From positions 186,001 through 250,000 of the forward strand of contig JAHCIJ010000001.1 of NCBI GenBank assembly GCA_026129255.1: a stretch of 64,000 nucleotides of DNA. Direction: 5' to 3'. The notes beneath the pieces were generated by a model. That model ran no database searches. It had not been told where the DNA came from and saw nothing but the letters and a program-made list of their open reading frames with translations. This stretch comes from Anaerolineales bacterium (GTDB taxonomy: Bacteria; Chloroflexota; Anaerolineae; Anaerolineales; UBA11579). Below, piece after piece: positions 15,312-23,449 of this stretch; positions within the stretch are counted from its first letter, which is position 1; each line of letters starts with the position of its first letter. A program made the position numbers and the translations under genes.

Positions 15312-16400
15312 ATGCGAGAGTTAGCACAATTATGTCTGCAACTCGGCTTCACCGCCTTTGGCGGCCCGGCCGCGCATATCGCCATGCTGCGCGATGAAGT
15401 CGTGACACGCCGCGCTTGGCTCACCGAGCAGCACTTCCTCGATCTTCTTGGGGCCACCAATCTCATCCCCGGCCCCAACTCCACTGAAATGGTCTTGCAT
15501 GTCGGCTATTTGCGCCGCGGCTGGCCCGGGCTGCTGGTAGCGGGCCTGTGTTTTATCAGCCCGGCTGCGCTGGCGGTGCTGGCGCTGGCCTGGCTGTATA
15601 CCGCTTATGGCAGCCTGCCGCAGGCTGCCTGGCTGCTGTATGGCGTCAAGCCGGTGGTGATCGTGCTGATCTTGCAGGCACTTTGGCTGCTAGGACGAAC
15701 GGCGGCCCGCAGCCTGTGGCTGGCGCTGGTGGGCGCGGGCGTGTTTGCCCTCTATTTACTGGGCTTCAATGAGATTGCGCTATTGTTCGGCGCGGCGCTG
15801 CTGGTCATGCTGGCCACGCAGATGCGCGTCTCGGCGCTGGCTGCCTGGGTCGTGCCCGCCGGGCTGCTGGGCGATGCGCCCTTCTCGCTGGCCGCGCTGT
15901 TTGGCCTGTTCTTCAAGATCGGCGCGTTGCTCTATGGCAGCGGCTACGTGTTGTTCGCCTTCATGCAGGCTGAGCTGGTGACGCGGCTGGGTTGGCTTAC
16001 CCAACAGCAACTCATCGACGCCATCGCCGTGGGGCAGCTCACCCCCGGGCCGCTGTTCACCGCGGCCACCTTTGTCGGCTACCTGCTGGGCGGCCTACCC
16101 GGCAGCCTGCTGGCGACGGCCGCCATCTTCCTGCCCTCGTTCGTGCTGGTGGGGCTTACGGCGCGCTGGCTGCCGCGCCTGCGCCAGTCGCCCTGGGCGG
16201 CGGCGTTCCTGGACGGGGTGAACATCGCCTCCGTCGGCCTCATGGCGGCGGTCGCCTGGCAGCTGGGCGCAACCGCGCTCATAGACCTGCCCACGATTGG
16301 CATAGCGCTGTTTACGGCTGTATTGTTGTATTACCGAGTGAATTCCGCCTGGCTGGTGCTGGGTGGGGCGCTGGCAGGATTAGTGGTCTTGCTGCTGTAA
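15312..16400 (+). CDS. chrA: Chromate transporter-family protein (ChrA)
   Basis: A 362-residue membrane protein made of two CHR domains, each with about six hydrophobic segments. The signature of the first is GFTAFGGPAAHIAML with NLIPGPNSTEM; the second repeats it as GALLYGSGYVLFAFM and GQLTPGPLFTAATFVGYLLGG. ChrA exports chromate by antiport, but many homologues may carry other anions. The start at 15312 is chosen because it gives the usual N-terminus (MRELAQLCLQLGFTAFGG); the frame is open upstream to 15222, over the terminator of the previous gene. No ChrB regulator is nearby. Confidence 0.87.
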   Translation: MRELAQLCLQLGFTAFGGPAAHIAMLRDEVVTRRAWLTEQHFLDLLGATNLIPGPNSTEMVLHVGYLRRGWPGLLVAGLCFISPAALAVLALAWLYTAYGSLPQAAWLLYGVKPVVIVLILQALWLLGRTAARSLWLALVGAGVFALYLLGFNEIALLFGAALLVMLATQMRVSALAAWVVPAGLLGDAPFSLAALFGLFFKIGALLYGSGYVLFAFMQAELVTRLGWLTQQQLIDAIAVGQLTPGPLFTAATFVGYLLGGLPGSLLATAAIFLPSFVLVGLTARWLPRLRQSPWAAAFLDGVNIASVGLMAAVAWQLGATALIDLPTIGIALFTAVLLYYRVNSAWLVLGGALAGLVVLLL

Positions 16401-16404
16401 CAAT

Positions 16405-16485
16405 TACCACTTACTACTTCTCAAATCTCAAATCTCCAGTCCCCCAATTACTAATCCCTAATCCCTGATCTCCAGTCCTTCCAAT
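16405..16485. repeat. Low-complexity direct repeats downstream of chrA and rimO
   Basis: Short direct repeats (TCAAATC twice, AATCCCT twice, ATCTCCAGTC twice) fill the gap between the convergent genes and run into the last codons of rimO. It has the same T/C-rich style as other intergenic hairpin words in the window. Confidence 0.5.
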
Positions 16486-17852
16486 GTGATCACATTGCGG
16501 CTGGTCTCCACCACACCGCTCAGGTCGTAGGGCATGGCACCGGTGATACGCACCGGGATGATCTCGCCCACTGGAGCGCCGCCTTCCACGAACACCAGGC
16601 CGTCGATCTCGGGTGCATCGCGGTAGCTGCGGCCCACGGCGATCGGCTCGTCGCTGCCCTCTACTTCGCCAGTGCCTTCGATCAGTACGTCGATCGTCTG
16701 GCCAACCAGCGCCTGGTTGTTCTCCAGCGAAATACGCTGTTGCAGCTCCATCAGGCGCCCCTTGCGCTCTTCTTTGACCTCTTCGGGGACGGGGTCCCCC
16801 AGCGGCTCGCTGCTGGTGCCTGGCTCAAATGAGAAGGTGAACACGCCCACGCGGTCGAAGCGGATCTCTTCGATGAAGTCCATCAAGGTTTGGAACTCTT
16901 CCTCGGTCTCGCCGGGGTAACCCACAATGAAGGTCGAGCGCAGCGCCAGGCCGGGCAGGTTGCTGCGCATCTTGGCCAGCGTGCGGTGCACCCAGTCCAT
17001 ATTGGCCGGGCGGCGCATGCGTTTGAGCGTGGCCGGGTGGGCGTGCTGCAAAGGCATATCCAAATAGGGGATGAGTTGCTTGTGCGCCGCCATCGTTTCG
17101 ATCTGGCGGTCGGTCACCGAGCCGGGGAAGTTGTAGAGGATGCGGATCCAGTCCACCTGCGGCGCCTCGTGCACCAGCGCTTCCAACAGGGTGGCCAGGC
17201 CGTCCTTGACGCCCAGCTCATGCCCCCAATCGGTAATGTCCTGGGCGATGAGGTTGATCTCACGCACGCCGGCGGCCTGCAAGGCCCGCGCCTCCGCCAG
17301 GATGCTGTGCATCGGGCGGCTGACCAGCGTGCCCTTGATGAGCGGGATGGCGCAAAATGCGCACGGGCGGCGGCAGCCATCCGCAATTTTCAGATAAGCG
17401 CTATAGCCTTGCTTGGAGATGCGCAGGACATCGTGCTCGTCTGTGCCGACGGTGATGGCTTCGTCCGGCAGGTGGTACAGCGGCTCGGGGCTGGTGCGAC
17501 GGCGCAGCTTGTCGATCAGTTGCAGCACATCCATCCAGCGGCGGGTGCCCAGCAGGGCGTCCACACCCGGCACGCGCTCGATCACCTCGGCGCCGTAGCG
17601 CTGGCTCAGGCAACCGGCGGCGATCAGCCATTGGTCGCTACGCTTGTTGGCGGCCAGGTCGCTCAGCGCCTGGTACGACTCTTCTTTGGCGGGGCCAATG
17701 AAGCCGCAAGTATTGACGATCAGCACTTCGGCGCTGTCTGCGACCAGGCTGGGGGCATAGCCTTCGCGCTGCAAGAGCTGCGCCATGGATTCAGAATCGA
17801 CGGTGTTCTTGGCGCAACCCAAAGACACCAGATGAAAACGTTTGTTTGTCAT
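16458..17852 (-). CDS. rimO: Ribosomal protein S12 methylthiotransferase RimO
   Basis: A 464-residue radical-SAM enzyme that adds a methylthio group to an Asp of ribosomal protein S12. Domain order: N-terminal UPF0004 with SLGCAKNTVDSE and two further cysteines (NTCGF, AAGCL), radical-SAM core with the iron-sulfur motif CRRPCAFC, and a C-terminal TRAM domain (VLIEGTGE...). The KNTVDSE variant and the GCAKN motif point to RimO rather than MiaB. It is the last gene of a minus-strand series after the RodZ-like gene. A minus-strand TACAAT 8 bases before the ATG and no Shine-Dalgarno sequence suggest its own leaderless transcript. Confidence 0.94.
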   Translation of the reverse strand: MTNKRFHLVSLGCAKNTVDSESMAQLLQREGYAPSLVADSAEVLIVNTCGFIGPAKEESYQALSDLAANKRSDQWLIAAGCLSQRYGAEVIERVPGVDALLGTRRWMDVLQLIDKLRRRTSPEPLYHLPDEAITVGTDEHDVLRISKQGYSAYLKIADGCRRPCAFCAIPLIKGTLVSRPMHSILAEARALQAAGVREINLIAQDITDWGHELGVKDGLATLLEALVHEAPQVDWIRILYNFPGSVTDRQIETMAAHKQLIPYLDMPLQHAHPATLKRMRRPANMDWVHRTLAKMRSNLPGLALRSTFIVGYPGETEEEFQTLMDFIEEIRFDRVGVFTFSFEPGTSSEPLGDPVPEEVKEERKGRLMELQQRISLENNQALVGQTIDVLIEGTGEVEGSDEPIAVGRSYRDAPEIDGLVFVEGGAPVGEIIPVRITGAMPYDLSGVVETSRNVITLEGLEIRD

Positions 17853-17860
17853 GCGCAGTG

Positions 17861-17866
17861 ATTGTA
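17861..17866 (-). promoter_or_regulatory. Minus-strand -10 box (TACAAT) next to the rimO start
   Basis: TACAAT on the minus strand ends 8 bases before the rimO ATG, with no Shine-Dalgarno sequence in between. This predicts a leaderless mRNA. Confidence 0.4.
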
Positions 17867-17881
17867 ACGCTTAGGCTGCGC

Positions 17882-19195
17882 CTAGGGCTGCGGCGTGCCG
17901 GTGGGCGTCACGCTGGGTGTGGCTTCAGCCGTGGCAGTGAGCAGCGCCGGGTCGATGGTGGGCGTGGGTGAAGGCGTGGCAGTGGCCGCTCCCTGGGCGT
18001 TGAACACCACGTTGGAGACTTCGCCAAACAGCCCAACGATGCCGAGGTCCTGGTCATTGAGGAAGGCGCGCAGCCCGGCGCCGTTGCCGGTGAGCAGCAC
18101 GATCTGCCCGTTGGCGCCATACGAATAATTCTGGCCGGGGTTGGTGCGGCCGTCGAACTGCACCTGGCCATCCACCGTGACGCGCATCCACACGCGTTGC
18201 AGCGAGAGCAGGCGCAGGTTGATGTTGCCGCTGCTGGCCTGTACCGTAGCATCGCCGAGGAAGCCCGGCGTGCTGGTGGGGGTGGGGCTGCCGAGCAAGT
18301 TTATCGACTCGCCGCCAGCCGCACCGTTTTCGGCTCCCGGTGTGGCGCTCGGCTCTAGCAGACTCCCCAGCGGCGGAGCGGTGGGCTCGATATTTTGCGT
18401 GGCGCGTGTTTCCAGCACGCGCCCGATGCTGAAGGCGATGAAGCCGAGCAGCAATATGCCCATCAGCGCGCCGAAGGCCACATCCCGCGTGAGCAGCGGT
18501 TGCGCCCATTCCGGCAGGCGGAATTTGAGCGGGGGCAGTTTGGGCCGTTTGATCTTGGGTTTGGCTACCGGTTTTGCGGCGGCGCGCTCTTGGAAGCGCA
18601 CTTGCAGTGCTTCGGCATATTGCAGCAGCAGGGCGTCGCTCTCCAAGCCGAGGAAATCAGCGTAGTTGCTCAACATACCGCGCGCCTGGGTTGGTGAGGG
18701 GAAGCTGTCAAAGTCACCCTTTTCCAGGCGGGCCAGGTAGTGCTCGGGGATGTGTGTGTTCTGCTCCACCTCTTGCAAGGTCAGCTCGATCTGCTGGCGG
18801 CGGGCGACCAACTGGGCGCCGATAGCGGCGAACTCTGTGCTGGGCGCGGGATTTGCGGGCTTGGGTGGGGGCGGCGGGGCAAAGGAGGCCTCGTCTGTCG
18901 GAGCGCTGGCGGCGGCATCCGCGCTGGGGGTCGCCTCGCTGTCAGGCGCCGCTTGCTCAACAGCGGGCTGGCGCAGCAACGCGAACAGGTCCTCAGCATC
19001 CAGATCCAGGTACCCGGCATAGGCGCGCAGGAAGCCGCGCACCTGGGCCGCGGAGGGCAGGGCGCCAAAGTTGCCTTCTTCCAACGCCTGCAAATAATGC
19101 TTGCGGATGTGAGTGGCTTCGGCGGCTCTTTCGAGCGTAATGCCGCGCTGTTCGCGTTGTTGGCTAAGGGCGCGGCCGACAGTTTGAGGGGTCAT
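17882..19195 (-). CDS. RodZ-like membrane protein with two tandem HTH domains
   Basis: A 437-residue protein with two copies of the RodZ-type HTH_25 domain. The first (about residues 5-75) has ITLERAAEATHIRKHYLQAL; the second (about 130-200) has LTLQEVEQNTHIPEHYLARL. A basic segment (KPKIKRPKLPPLKFRLPEW) precedes one transmembrane helix near residue 245. The outside part has a Thr/Pro-rich linker, a DUF4115 beta domain (LLSLQRVWMRVTVDGQVQF) and another Thr/Pro-rich tail. RodZ links MreB to the cell-wall machinery. The duplicated HTH is unusual. The gene lies between L9 and rimO, with a terminator separating it from L9. Confidence 0.85.
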   Translation of the reverse strand: MTPQTVGRALSQQREQRGITLERAAEATHIRKHYLQALEEGNFGALPSAAQVRGFLRAYAGYLDLDAEDLFALLRQPAVEQAAPDSEATPSADAAASAPTDEASFAPPPPPKPANPAPSTEFAAIGAQLVARRQQIELTLQEVEQNTHIPEHYLARLEKGDFDSFPSPTQARGMLSNYADFLGLESDALLLQYAEALQVRFQERAAAKPVAKPKIKRPKLPPLKFRLPEWAQPLLTRDVAFGALMGILLLGFIAFSIGRVLETRATQNIEPTAPPLGSLLEPSATPGAENGAAGGESINLLGSPTPTSTPGFLGDATVQASSGNINLRLLSLQRVWMRVTVDGQVQFDGRTNPGQNYSYGANGQIVLLTGNGAGLRAFLNDQDLGIVGLFGEVSNVVFNAQGAATATPSPTPTIDPALLTATAEATPSVTPTGTPQP

Positions 19196-19200
19196 GGGTT

Positions 19201-19238
19201 AAACAAATCAGCCTGCCTATTGTATCGGCAGGCTGATT
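19201..19238 (-). terminator. Rho-independent terminator after rplI
   Basis: On the minus strand a perfect 12-base stem (AATCAGCCTGCC and complement) with a 9-base loop is followed by TTTGTTT, 21 bases beyond the rplI stop. Confidence 0.85.
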
Positions 19239-19259
19239 AATTACGCATTTGCGTTTTGT

Positions 19260-19892
19260 TTACTCAGCAGCGGGCTCATCGGCAGCGGCTTCGTCTGCAG
19301 CCACTTCGGCTACAGCTTCAGCGGCGGCCTCGGCTACCTCTTCCACCACTTCGGCCTCAACCACTTCAGGCTCGATGGCCTTGGGCTGGCTGGAGTCGCT
19401 TGCGGCGGCCAGTTCAGTAGCGTCCACCATGTAGTTCTCGGGGCTCTCGCCTTCGCGGTAGACCACTGCGTCCACTTCCGGGATCACATCCAGGGTCAGG
19501 CGCACGGCTACCTTATGCATGCCCAGCAGGCGCAGCGGCTGCACGTGGATCTGGCGGCGGTCCAGCTGGGTGCCCAGCTTCTCGCTCAACTGCTCGGCGA
19601 TCACCTGGGTGGTGATGGAGCCATACAGCTTGCCAGTTTCGCCGGCGCGGGCGGGGAAGAGCAGTTGCACGCCCTTCATCTTTTCGGCCAGTGCCTGGGC
19701 TTCGGTGTTGAGCGCGCTGCGTTCCTTATCGGCGTTGGCGGCGATCTTCTCGGCCATCTTGATGGCGTTGGCCGTGGCCGGGATGGCCAGCCCTTGCGGG
19801 ATCAAGTAGTTGCGGCCGAAACCGTTGGCTACCTTCTTGATCTGCCCGGCGCGGCCGAGCTTGTATACATCTTGTAACAGTAATACCTGCAT
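19260..19892 (-). CDS. rplI: Ribosomal protein L9 with acidic C-terminal extension
   Basis: A 210-residue L9. The N-terminal domain reads MQVLLLQDVYKLGRAGQIKK and GFGRNYLIPQGLA, the family signature, followed by the long helix and the C-terminal domain up to about residue 150 (VRLTLDVIPEVDAVV). Ordinary L9 ends there; here about 55 extra residues rich in Ala, Glu and Val follow. The start at 19892 matches homologues and has AAGGA at proper spacing. L9 binds 23S rRNA at the base of the L1 stalk. The usual neighbours rpsF, ssb and rpsR are absent. Confidence 0.94.
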   Translation of the reverse strand: MQVLLLQDVYKLGRAGQIKKVANGFGRNYLIPQGLAIPATANAIKMAEKIAANADKERSALNTEAQALAEKMKGVQLLFPARAGETGKLYGSITTQVIAEQLSEKLGTQLDRRQIHVQPLRLLGMHKVAVRLTLDVIPEVDAVVYREGESPENYMVDATELAAASDSSQPKAIEPEVVEAEVVEEVAEAAAEAVAEVAADEAAADEPAAE

Positions 19893-19979
19893 GCTACACA
19901 TCCTTATGAGTTTGCAAAATTTTGCCCGGCAAGGTTACCGGGCAGGCAAGATTGTACCAGACGTATTGCGGGGCTGTGG

Positions 19980-21140
19980 TTAGGGCTGCGGCGTAGCAGT
20001 GGCGAGCAGGTTCTGCAAGATCCAGCCGGTCAGATCACGCCCTTGCAGGCGCACATGCAGCCACAGTTGCCCCCCGGCTTCCTGCGGCGGCTCCGGCAGC
20101 AGCTCCACCACCTGGCCATTGAGGATGGTGGTGATGGCGATACCGGCCGGTTCCTCGCGTATGAAAGCGCCGCTGCCGTCTGCGTTGATCACCGCCAGCA
20201 TCGGCGTGGCGGTGGGGCTGGGGGTCTGCGATGGCGTGCGCGTTGGTGTGCGCGAAGCGGTGGCGGTGGGCTCAGGCGTGGGCGTGATGGACGGAGTGAG
20301 CGTAGCCGTGGGGCTGGGGGTCACGCTGGGGGTCAGCGTGGGCAGGCCGATGCGCGCCCCGAAGGCCGCGCCCGCACCGCTGAAGCCGATGAACAGCAGC
20401 ACACCTGCCAACAGCACGGCCGCGCTGAACGAGTAGCCATACCAGCGCGGCGGGCGGAAGCCGCTCACCGCCAAGGCCGCCGCGCCGCACAGCGTAGCTA
20501 CGGCCAGGTGAATGGCGAACACCACCAGCCCGTGCGGCCACAGGTGTAGCTGCCCGCTGCCCAGACCGAACCCGGCCACGGCCAGCGGCACATACAGGCC
20601 ATAGCTCAGCAGCAGGCTGGCCGCCTGCGGGCTCTGCTCGCGGATCAGCAGCGCTGAGAGCAGCGCCCCGGCGATGCCCATACTGAGCAGCCCAGGCCAG
20701 CTGAGCAGCGCGTGCAAGCCAGCCGTGCCTTGCAGTTGAGGCTCGGCGGTGTTGAAGACGCCTGCCGCCAAGCCGGTGAGAAAAACAAAGCCGCCCGCCA
20801 GCAGGAGCGCGCCCAGGTTGCGTGCAAAGTGCTTGCTGGAGCCCAAGGCCGTGCCGAGGGCGACGCCCACGGCAGGCGACATGAGCGGAGCCAGCAGCGC
20901 GCCGACCACTAAAAGGAAGGGGGAGTTGAAGAGCAAGCCCAGGCTGATAACAACCCCGGCCAACAGCGAATACAAAAAGAAATCAAAACTGGGTGTGGTC
21001 TTGCGCGCCATTGCCTCCAGGGCCAGGCTGCGCTCGTCTACGCCCAACGGGCCAAACAAACTGCGACGCGCATGGCGGCGGCGGGCTGCCGGCAACTGCG
21101 GATCGTCTTCGGGCTGAGTTTGGTTGGGCGGCAGGGTCAT
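19980..21140 (-). CDS. DUF389 membrane protein with C-terminal SH3-like domain
   Basis: A 386-residue protein. The membrane part (about residues 50-280) has the DUF389 signature SLLAGVVISLGLLFNSPF with LLVVGALLAPLMSPAVGVALG. A Thr/Pro-rich linker of about 45 residues leads to a C-terminal beta domain (VINADGSGAFIREEPAG ... LQGRDLTGWILQNLL) typical of bacterial SH3 domains. DUF389 proteins have no proven function. The start at 21140 is chosen because the TATAAT at 21174-21169 would place transcription about 20 bases upstream; the frame is open to 21194. It is divergent from the Bmp-like gene, with a shared -10 region. Confidence 0.8.
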   Translation of the reverse strand: MTLPPNQTQPEDDPQLPAARRRHARRSLFGPLGVDERSLALEAMARKTTPSFDFFLYSLLAGVVISLGLLFNSPFLLVVGALLAPLMSPAVGVALGTALGSSKHFARNLGALLLAGGFVFLTGLAAGVFNTAEPQLQGTAGLHALLSWPGLLSMGIAGALLSALLIREQSPQAASLLLSYGLYVPLAVAGFGLGSGQLHLWPHGLVVFAIHLAVATLCGAAALAVSGFRPPRWYGYSFSAAVLLAGVLLFIGFSGAGAAFGARIGLPTLTPSVTPSPTATLTPSITPTPEPTATASRTPTRTPSQTPSPTATPMLAVINADGSGAFIREEPAGIAITTILNGQVVELLPEPPQEAGGQLWLHVRLQGRDLTGWILQNLLATATPQP

Positions 21141-21167
21141 GGTTTTGTCAGAAATGGGTGTGGCGGT

Positions 21168-21174
21168 TATTATA
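21168..21174. promoter_or_regulatory. Symmetric shared -10 element for divergent promoters
   Basis: TATTAT reads on the plus strand (21168-21173) and TATAAT on the minus strand (21174-21169), so both -10 boxes occupy the same bases. Plus-strand transcription would start near the GTG at 21180 and minus-strand transcription about 23 bases before the DUF389 start. Clear -35 boxes are missing on both sides. Confidence 0.5.
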
Positions 21175-21179
21175 CAGGA

Positions 21180-22136
21180 GTGAAAATCGCGCATTTTTTG
21201 CTGGCTCTATTGTTGAGCGCGTGCTCATTTGGAGCGGCGCAACCCACTCCGACCGTTGAAATCCCCACGCCCGTACCCGCCAGCGCCACACCGTTGCCGG
21301 GCATCGTGCTGCTGGTTTCGCCGGATGGCGACCCGCAAACCGGCGAAGCCGCCGCGGCGGCCAGCGGGTATGCGGCCGCCAACGGCTTGCAGTTCGAGCA
21401 GCGCAACACGCTGACCGCGGGCGAGCTGCCGCCCATGCTGCAGGTGCTGGTGCTGCTCTCCGCGGACCCGGGCGTGCAGGAGCTGGCTGCGGCCGCTCCG
21501 CAGGTGCGTATTGTCACGGTGGGCTTTGCGCCCGCCGAACCTCTGCCCAATGTGACTTCACTCTCGGTCAGTGCCGCGGCGGGCAGCCAAGATGCCGCCT
21601 TTATCGCCGGGTACATGGCGGCGATGACCGCCAACGATTGGCGCACCGGCATCCTCTACAGCCCGGCCAGTGCCGACCTGGTGGAGCCGTACCGCTCCGG
21701 GGCCAGTTATTTCTGTGGGGCATGCGTGCCGCTCGGCCCGCCCAACAGCCGCTACCCGATCGCCGCCCAGGCGGCATCGCCCGGCGATTGGCAGGCGGCG
21801 GTAGACCAACTGATGATCGAGTTTGTGCGCGTGGTCTACCTCACCCCGGAGATGGAAGCCAGTGGGGCGGCGCAATATTTGGCAGGCTATGGCCTGGTGC
21901 TGATCGGCAGCACTGCGCCTTCGGCGGATGTAGCCCAGCAGTGGCTCGCCTCGGTGAGCGCCCAGGCGGGCGAGAGCCTGCAAAGCCAGCTGCAGCAAGC
22001 GCTGGCGGGGCAGGCGCCCAGCGCCGCCTCTGGCGTGGTGGTGGAGCACACCCACCCCAGCTTGTTCAGCCAGGCGCGCCTGGAGAATGTGCAGCTGGTA
22101 ATCCAGGACCTGCTGAGCGGCCTACTGGTTCCTTAA
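21180..22136 (+). CDS. Bmp-like (PBP1-fold) lipoprotein, divergent paralogue
   Basis: A 318-residue protein with a GTG start and a short lipoprotein signal, lipobox LLSAC (Cys about residue 14), then a Thr/Pro-rich linker. The mature part resembles a degenerate type I periplasmic-binding domain: GIVLLVSPDGDPQTGEA, and SQDAAFIAGYMAAM (about residues 138-151), which matches the DQAAFLAGYHAA segment of the BmpA protein encoded 170 bases downstream. Ligand-binding residues are not recognisable. It may be an accessory or regulatory binding protein of the nucleoside importer. GGAG overlaps the GTG and so cannot act as Shine-Dalgarno sequence; a leaderless start is likely. Confidence 0.65.
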   Translation: MKIAHFLLALLLSACSFGAAQPTPTVEIPTPVPASATPLPGIVLLVSPDGDPQTGEAAAAASGYAAANGLQFEQRNTLTAGELPPMLQVLVLLSADPGVQELAAAAPQVRIVTVGFAPAEPLPNVTSLSVSAAAGSQDAAFIAGYMAAMTANDWRTGILYSPASADLVEPYRSGASYFCGACVPLGPPNSRYPIAAQAASPGDWQAAVDQLMIEFVRVVYLTPEMEASGAAQYLAGYGLVLIGSTAPSADVAQQWLASVSAQAGESLQSQLQQALAGQAPSAASGVVVEHTHPSLFSQARLENVQLVIQDLLSGLLVP

Positions 22137-22257
22137 TTAATATGAAACCACTGCGGCGCAAACAGCCGCCGCATATCTTAAAAAAGAAGAAAGTTCTTCA
22201 GCCCCCACAGGTTCCATGGTAGACTGCAACAACCCCTAACTTTGAGATGCTGCCGGG

Positions 22258-22284
22258 GCTCCAGACGCCCCTTGGGCGTCTCGT
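22258..22284 (+). other. Leader hairpin upstream of bmpA-like gene
   Basis: AGACGCCC and GGGCGTCT form an 8-base perfect stem with a 2-base loop, about 30 bases upstream of the start codon. There is no T-run, and the purine-riboswitch consensus is not seen in the region 22137-22310. Confidence 0.4.
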
Positions 22285-22310
22285 TCGTTCTTCCAGGAGG
22301 AAGAGAGAAT

Positions 22311-23303
22311 ATGAATAAGAAGGTTTCACTTTTTAGCTTGCTATTGGTAGCTGCGGTTGTGTTGGCTGCCTGTGGCGGCGGCGCTGGTCGAAGCGATTTC
22401 CTCGCTTGTCAGGTAACTGACACCGGCGGCATTGACGACGCCTCCTTCAACCAGACCGCTTGGGCTGGTGTGGAGCGCGCCGTGGCTGAGCTCGGTATTG
22501 AAGGCTCCTTCGTTGAGTCCAACGAACAGGCCGACTACGAGCCCAACATCAATGCCATGATCGAGCAGGGTTGTGATTTGATCATCACCGTGGGCTTCCT
22601 GATGGGCGATGCGACGGCTGCTGCCGCCGCGGCCAACCCGGACCAGGCCTTCGGCATCATCGATGTCGACTACCTGGACTTCCCCAACCTGACCGGTCAC
22701 GCCTTTGCCACTGACCAGGCCGCTTTCCTGGCTGGCTACCACGCTGCAGCCACCACTCAGACCGGTGTCGTGGGCACTTTCGGTGGAATCAACATTCCCC
22801 CGGTCACTGTGTTCATGGACGGCTTCTGGTATGGCGTGCAGTACTACAACCAGCAGAACGGCACGAACGTGCAGGTGCTCGGTTGGGACCCCGCCGCGCA
22901 GGATGGTCTCTTCACTGGCAACTTCGACTCCCTGGATGACGGCCGTGCCTTCGCCGAAAGCCTGATGGATGAAGGCGCCGACATCATCATGCCGGTGGCT
23001 GGCCCCGTAGGCCTCGGCTCCGCTGCAGCCATTCAGGAGCGCGGCAACGCCTGGTTGATCGGTGTTGACAGCGACTGGACCAAGACTGCTCCGGAGTACG
23101 CTGGCATCATCCTCAACTCTGTGCTGAAGAACATGGACGCTACCGTGTTCGAGCAGATCGAGGCCGCGCTGGCTGGTAACACGGGTGGCGGCTTGGTTGT
23201 CGGCACCCTGGAGAACGGCGGCGTAGGTGTAGCCACCACCTTCTCCGAGGCGCAGGCTCTGGCCGACGGCATCATCGCCGGCAACATTCAGACCGCTCCG
23301 TAA
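22311..23303 (+). CDS. BMP-family nucleoside ABC transporter substrate-binding lipoprotein
   Basis: A 330-residue binding protein with lipobox LAAC (Cys about residue 22). The mature protein begins with CQVTDTGGIDDASFNQTAW, the family signature (VTDxGGIxDxSFNQ), followed by SNEQADYEPNINAMIEQGCD and DQAAFLAGYHAA. BMP proteins capture nucleosides outside the cell. The start at 22311 has AGGAGG upstream; the frame is open to 22242. It is followed by a terminator at 23331, so the ATPase and permease genes downstream probably have lower or separate expression. This is the common pattern for binding proteins. Confidence 0.93.
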   Translation: MNKKVSLFSLLLVAAVVLAACGGGAGRSDFLACQVTDTGGIDDASFNQTAWAGVERAVAELGIEGSFVESNEQADYEPNINAMIEQGCDLIITVGFLMGDATAAAAAANPDQAFGIIDVDYLDFPNLTGHAFATDQAAFLAGYHAAATTQTGVVGTFGGINIPPVTVFMDGFWYGVQYYNQQNGTNVQVLGWDPAAQDGLFTGNFDSLDDGRAFAESLMDEGADIIMPVAGPVGLGSAAAIQERGNAWLIGVDSDWTKTAPEYAGIILNSVLKNMDATVFEQIEAALAGNTGGGLVVGTLENGGVGVATTFSEAQALADGIIAGNIQTAP

Positions 23304-23330
23304 GCTTTACGCTGTTTGAAGAAAAAAAAA

Positions 23331-23361
23331 AGAGCCGGGCAACTGCCCGGCTCTTTTTTTT
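23331..23361 (+). terminator. Rho-independent terminator
   Basis: AGAGCCGGGCA and its complement with a 2-base loop, preceded by a run of A and followed by a run of T. It separates the binding-protein gene from the ATPase gene. Confidence 0.9.
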
Positions 23362-23449
23362 ATCTCGTGATGATTTCGCGCTCAAAAGATCTGTTGGGTT
23401 GCTCATGGTAGAATGCCGTAGACTGTCATGACCACCGTTGAGGTAGCCG

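Noticed and set aside
16890-17861. A 323-codon plus-strand frame across rimO
   Set aside because: Antisense to RimO; composition is shadow-like and there is no ribosome-binding site.
22137-22310. Purine or other riboswitch before the nucleoside importer
   Set aside because: No purine-riboswitch consensus or three-way junction can be seen; only an 8-base hairpin is present.
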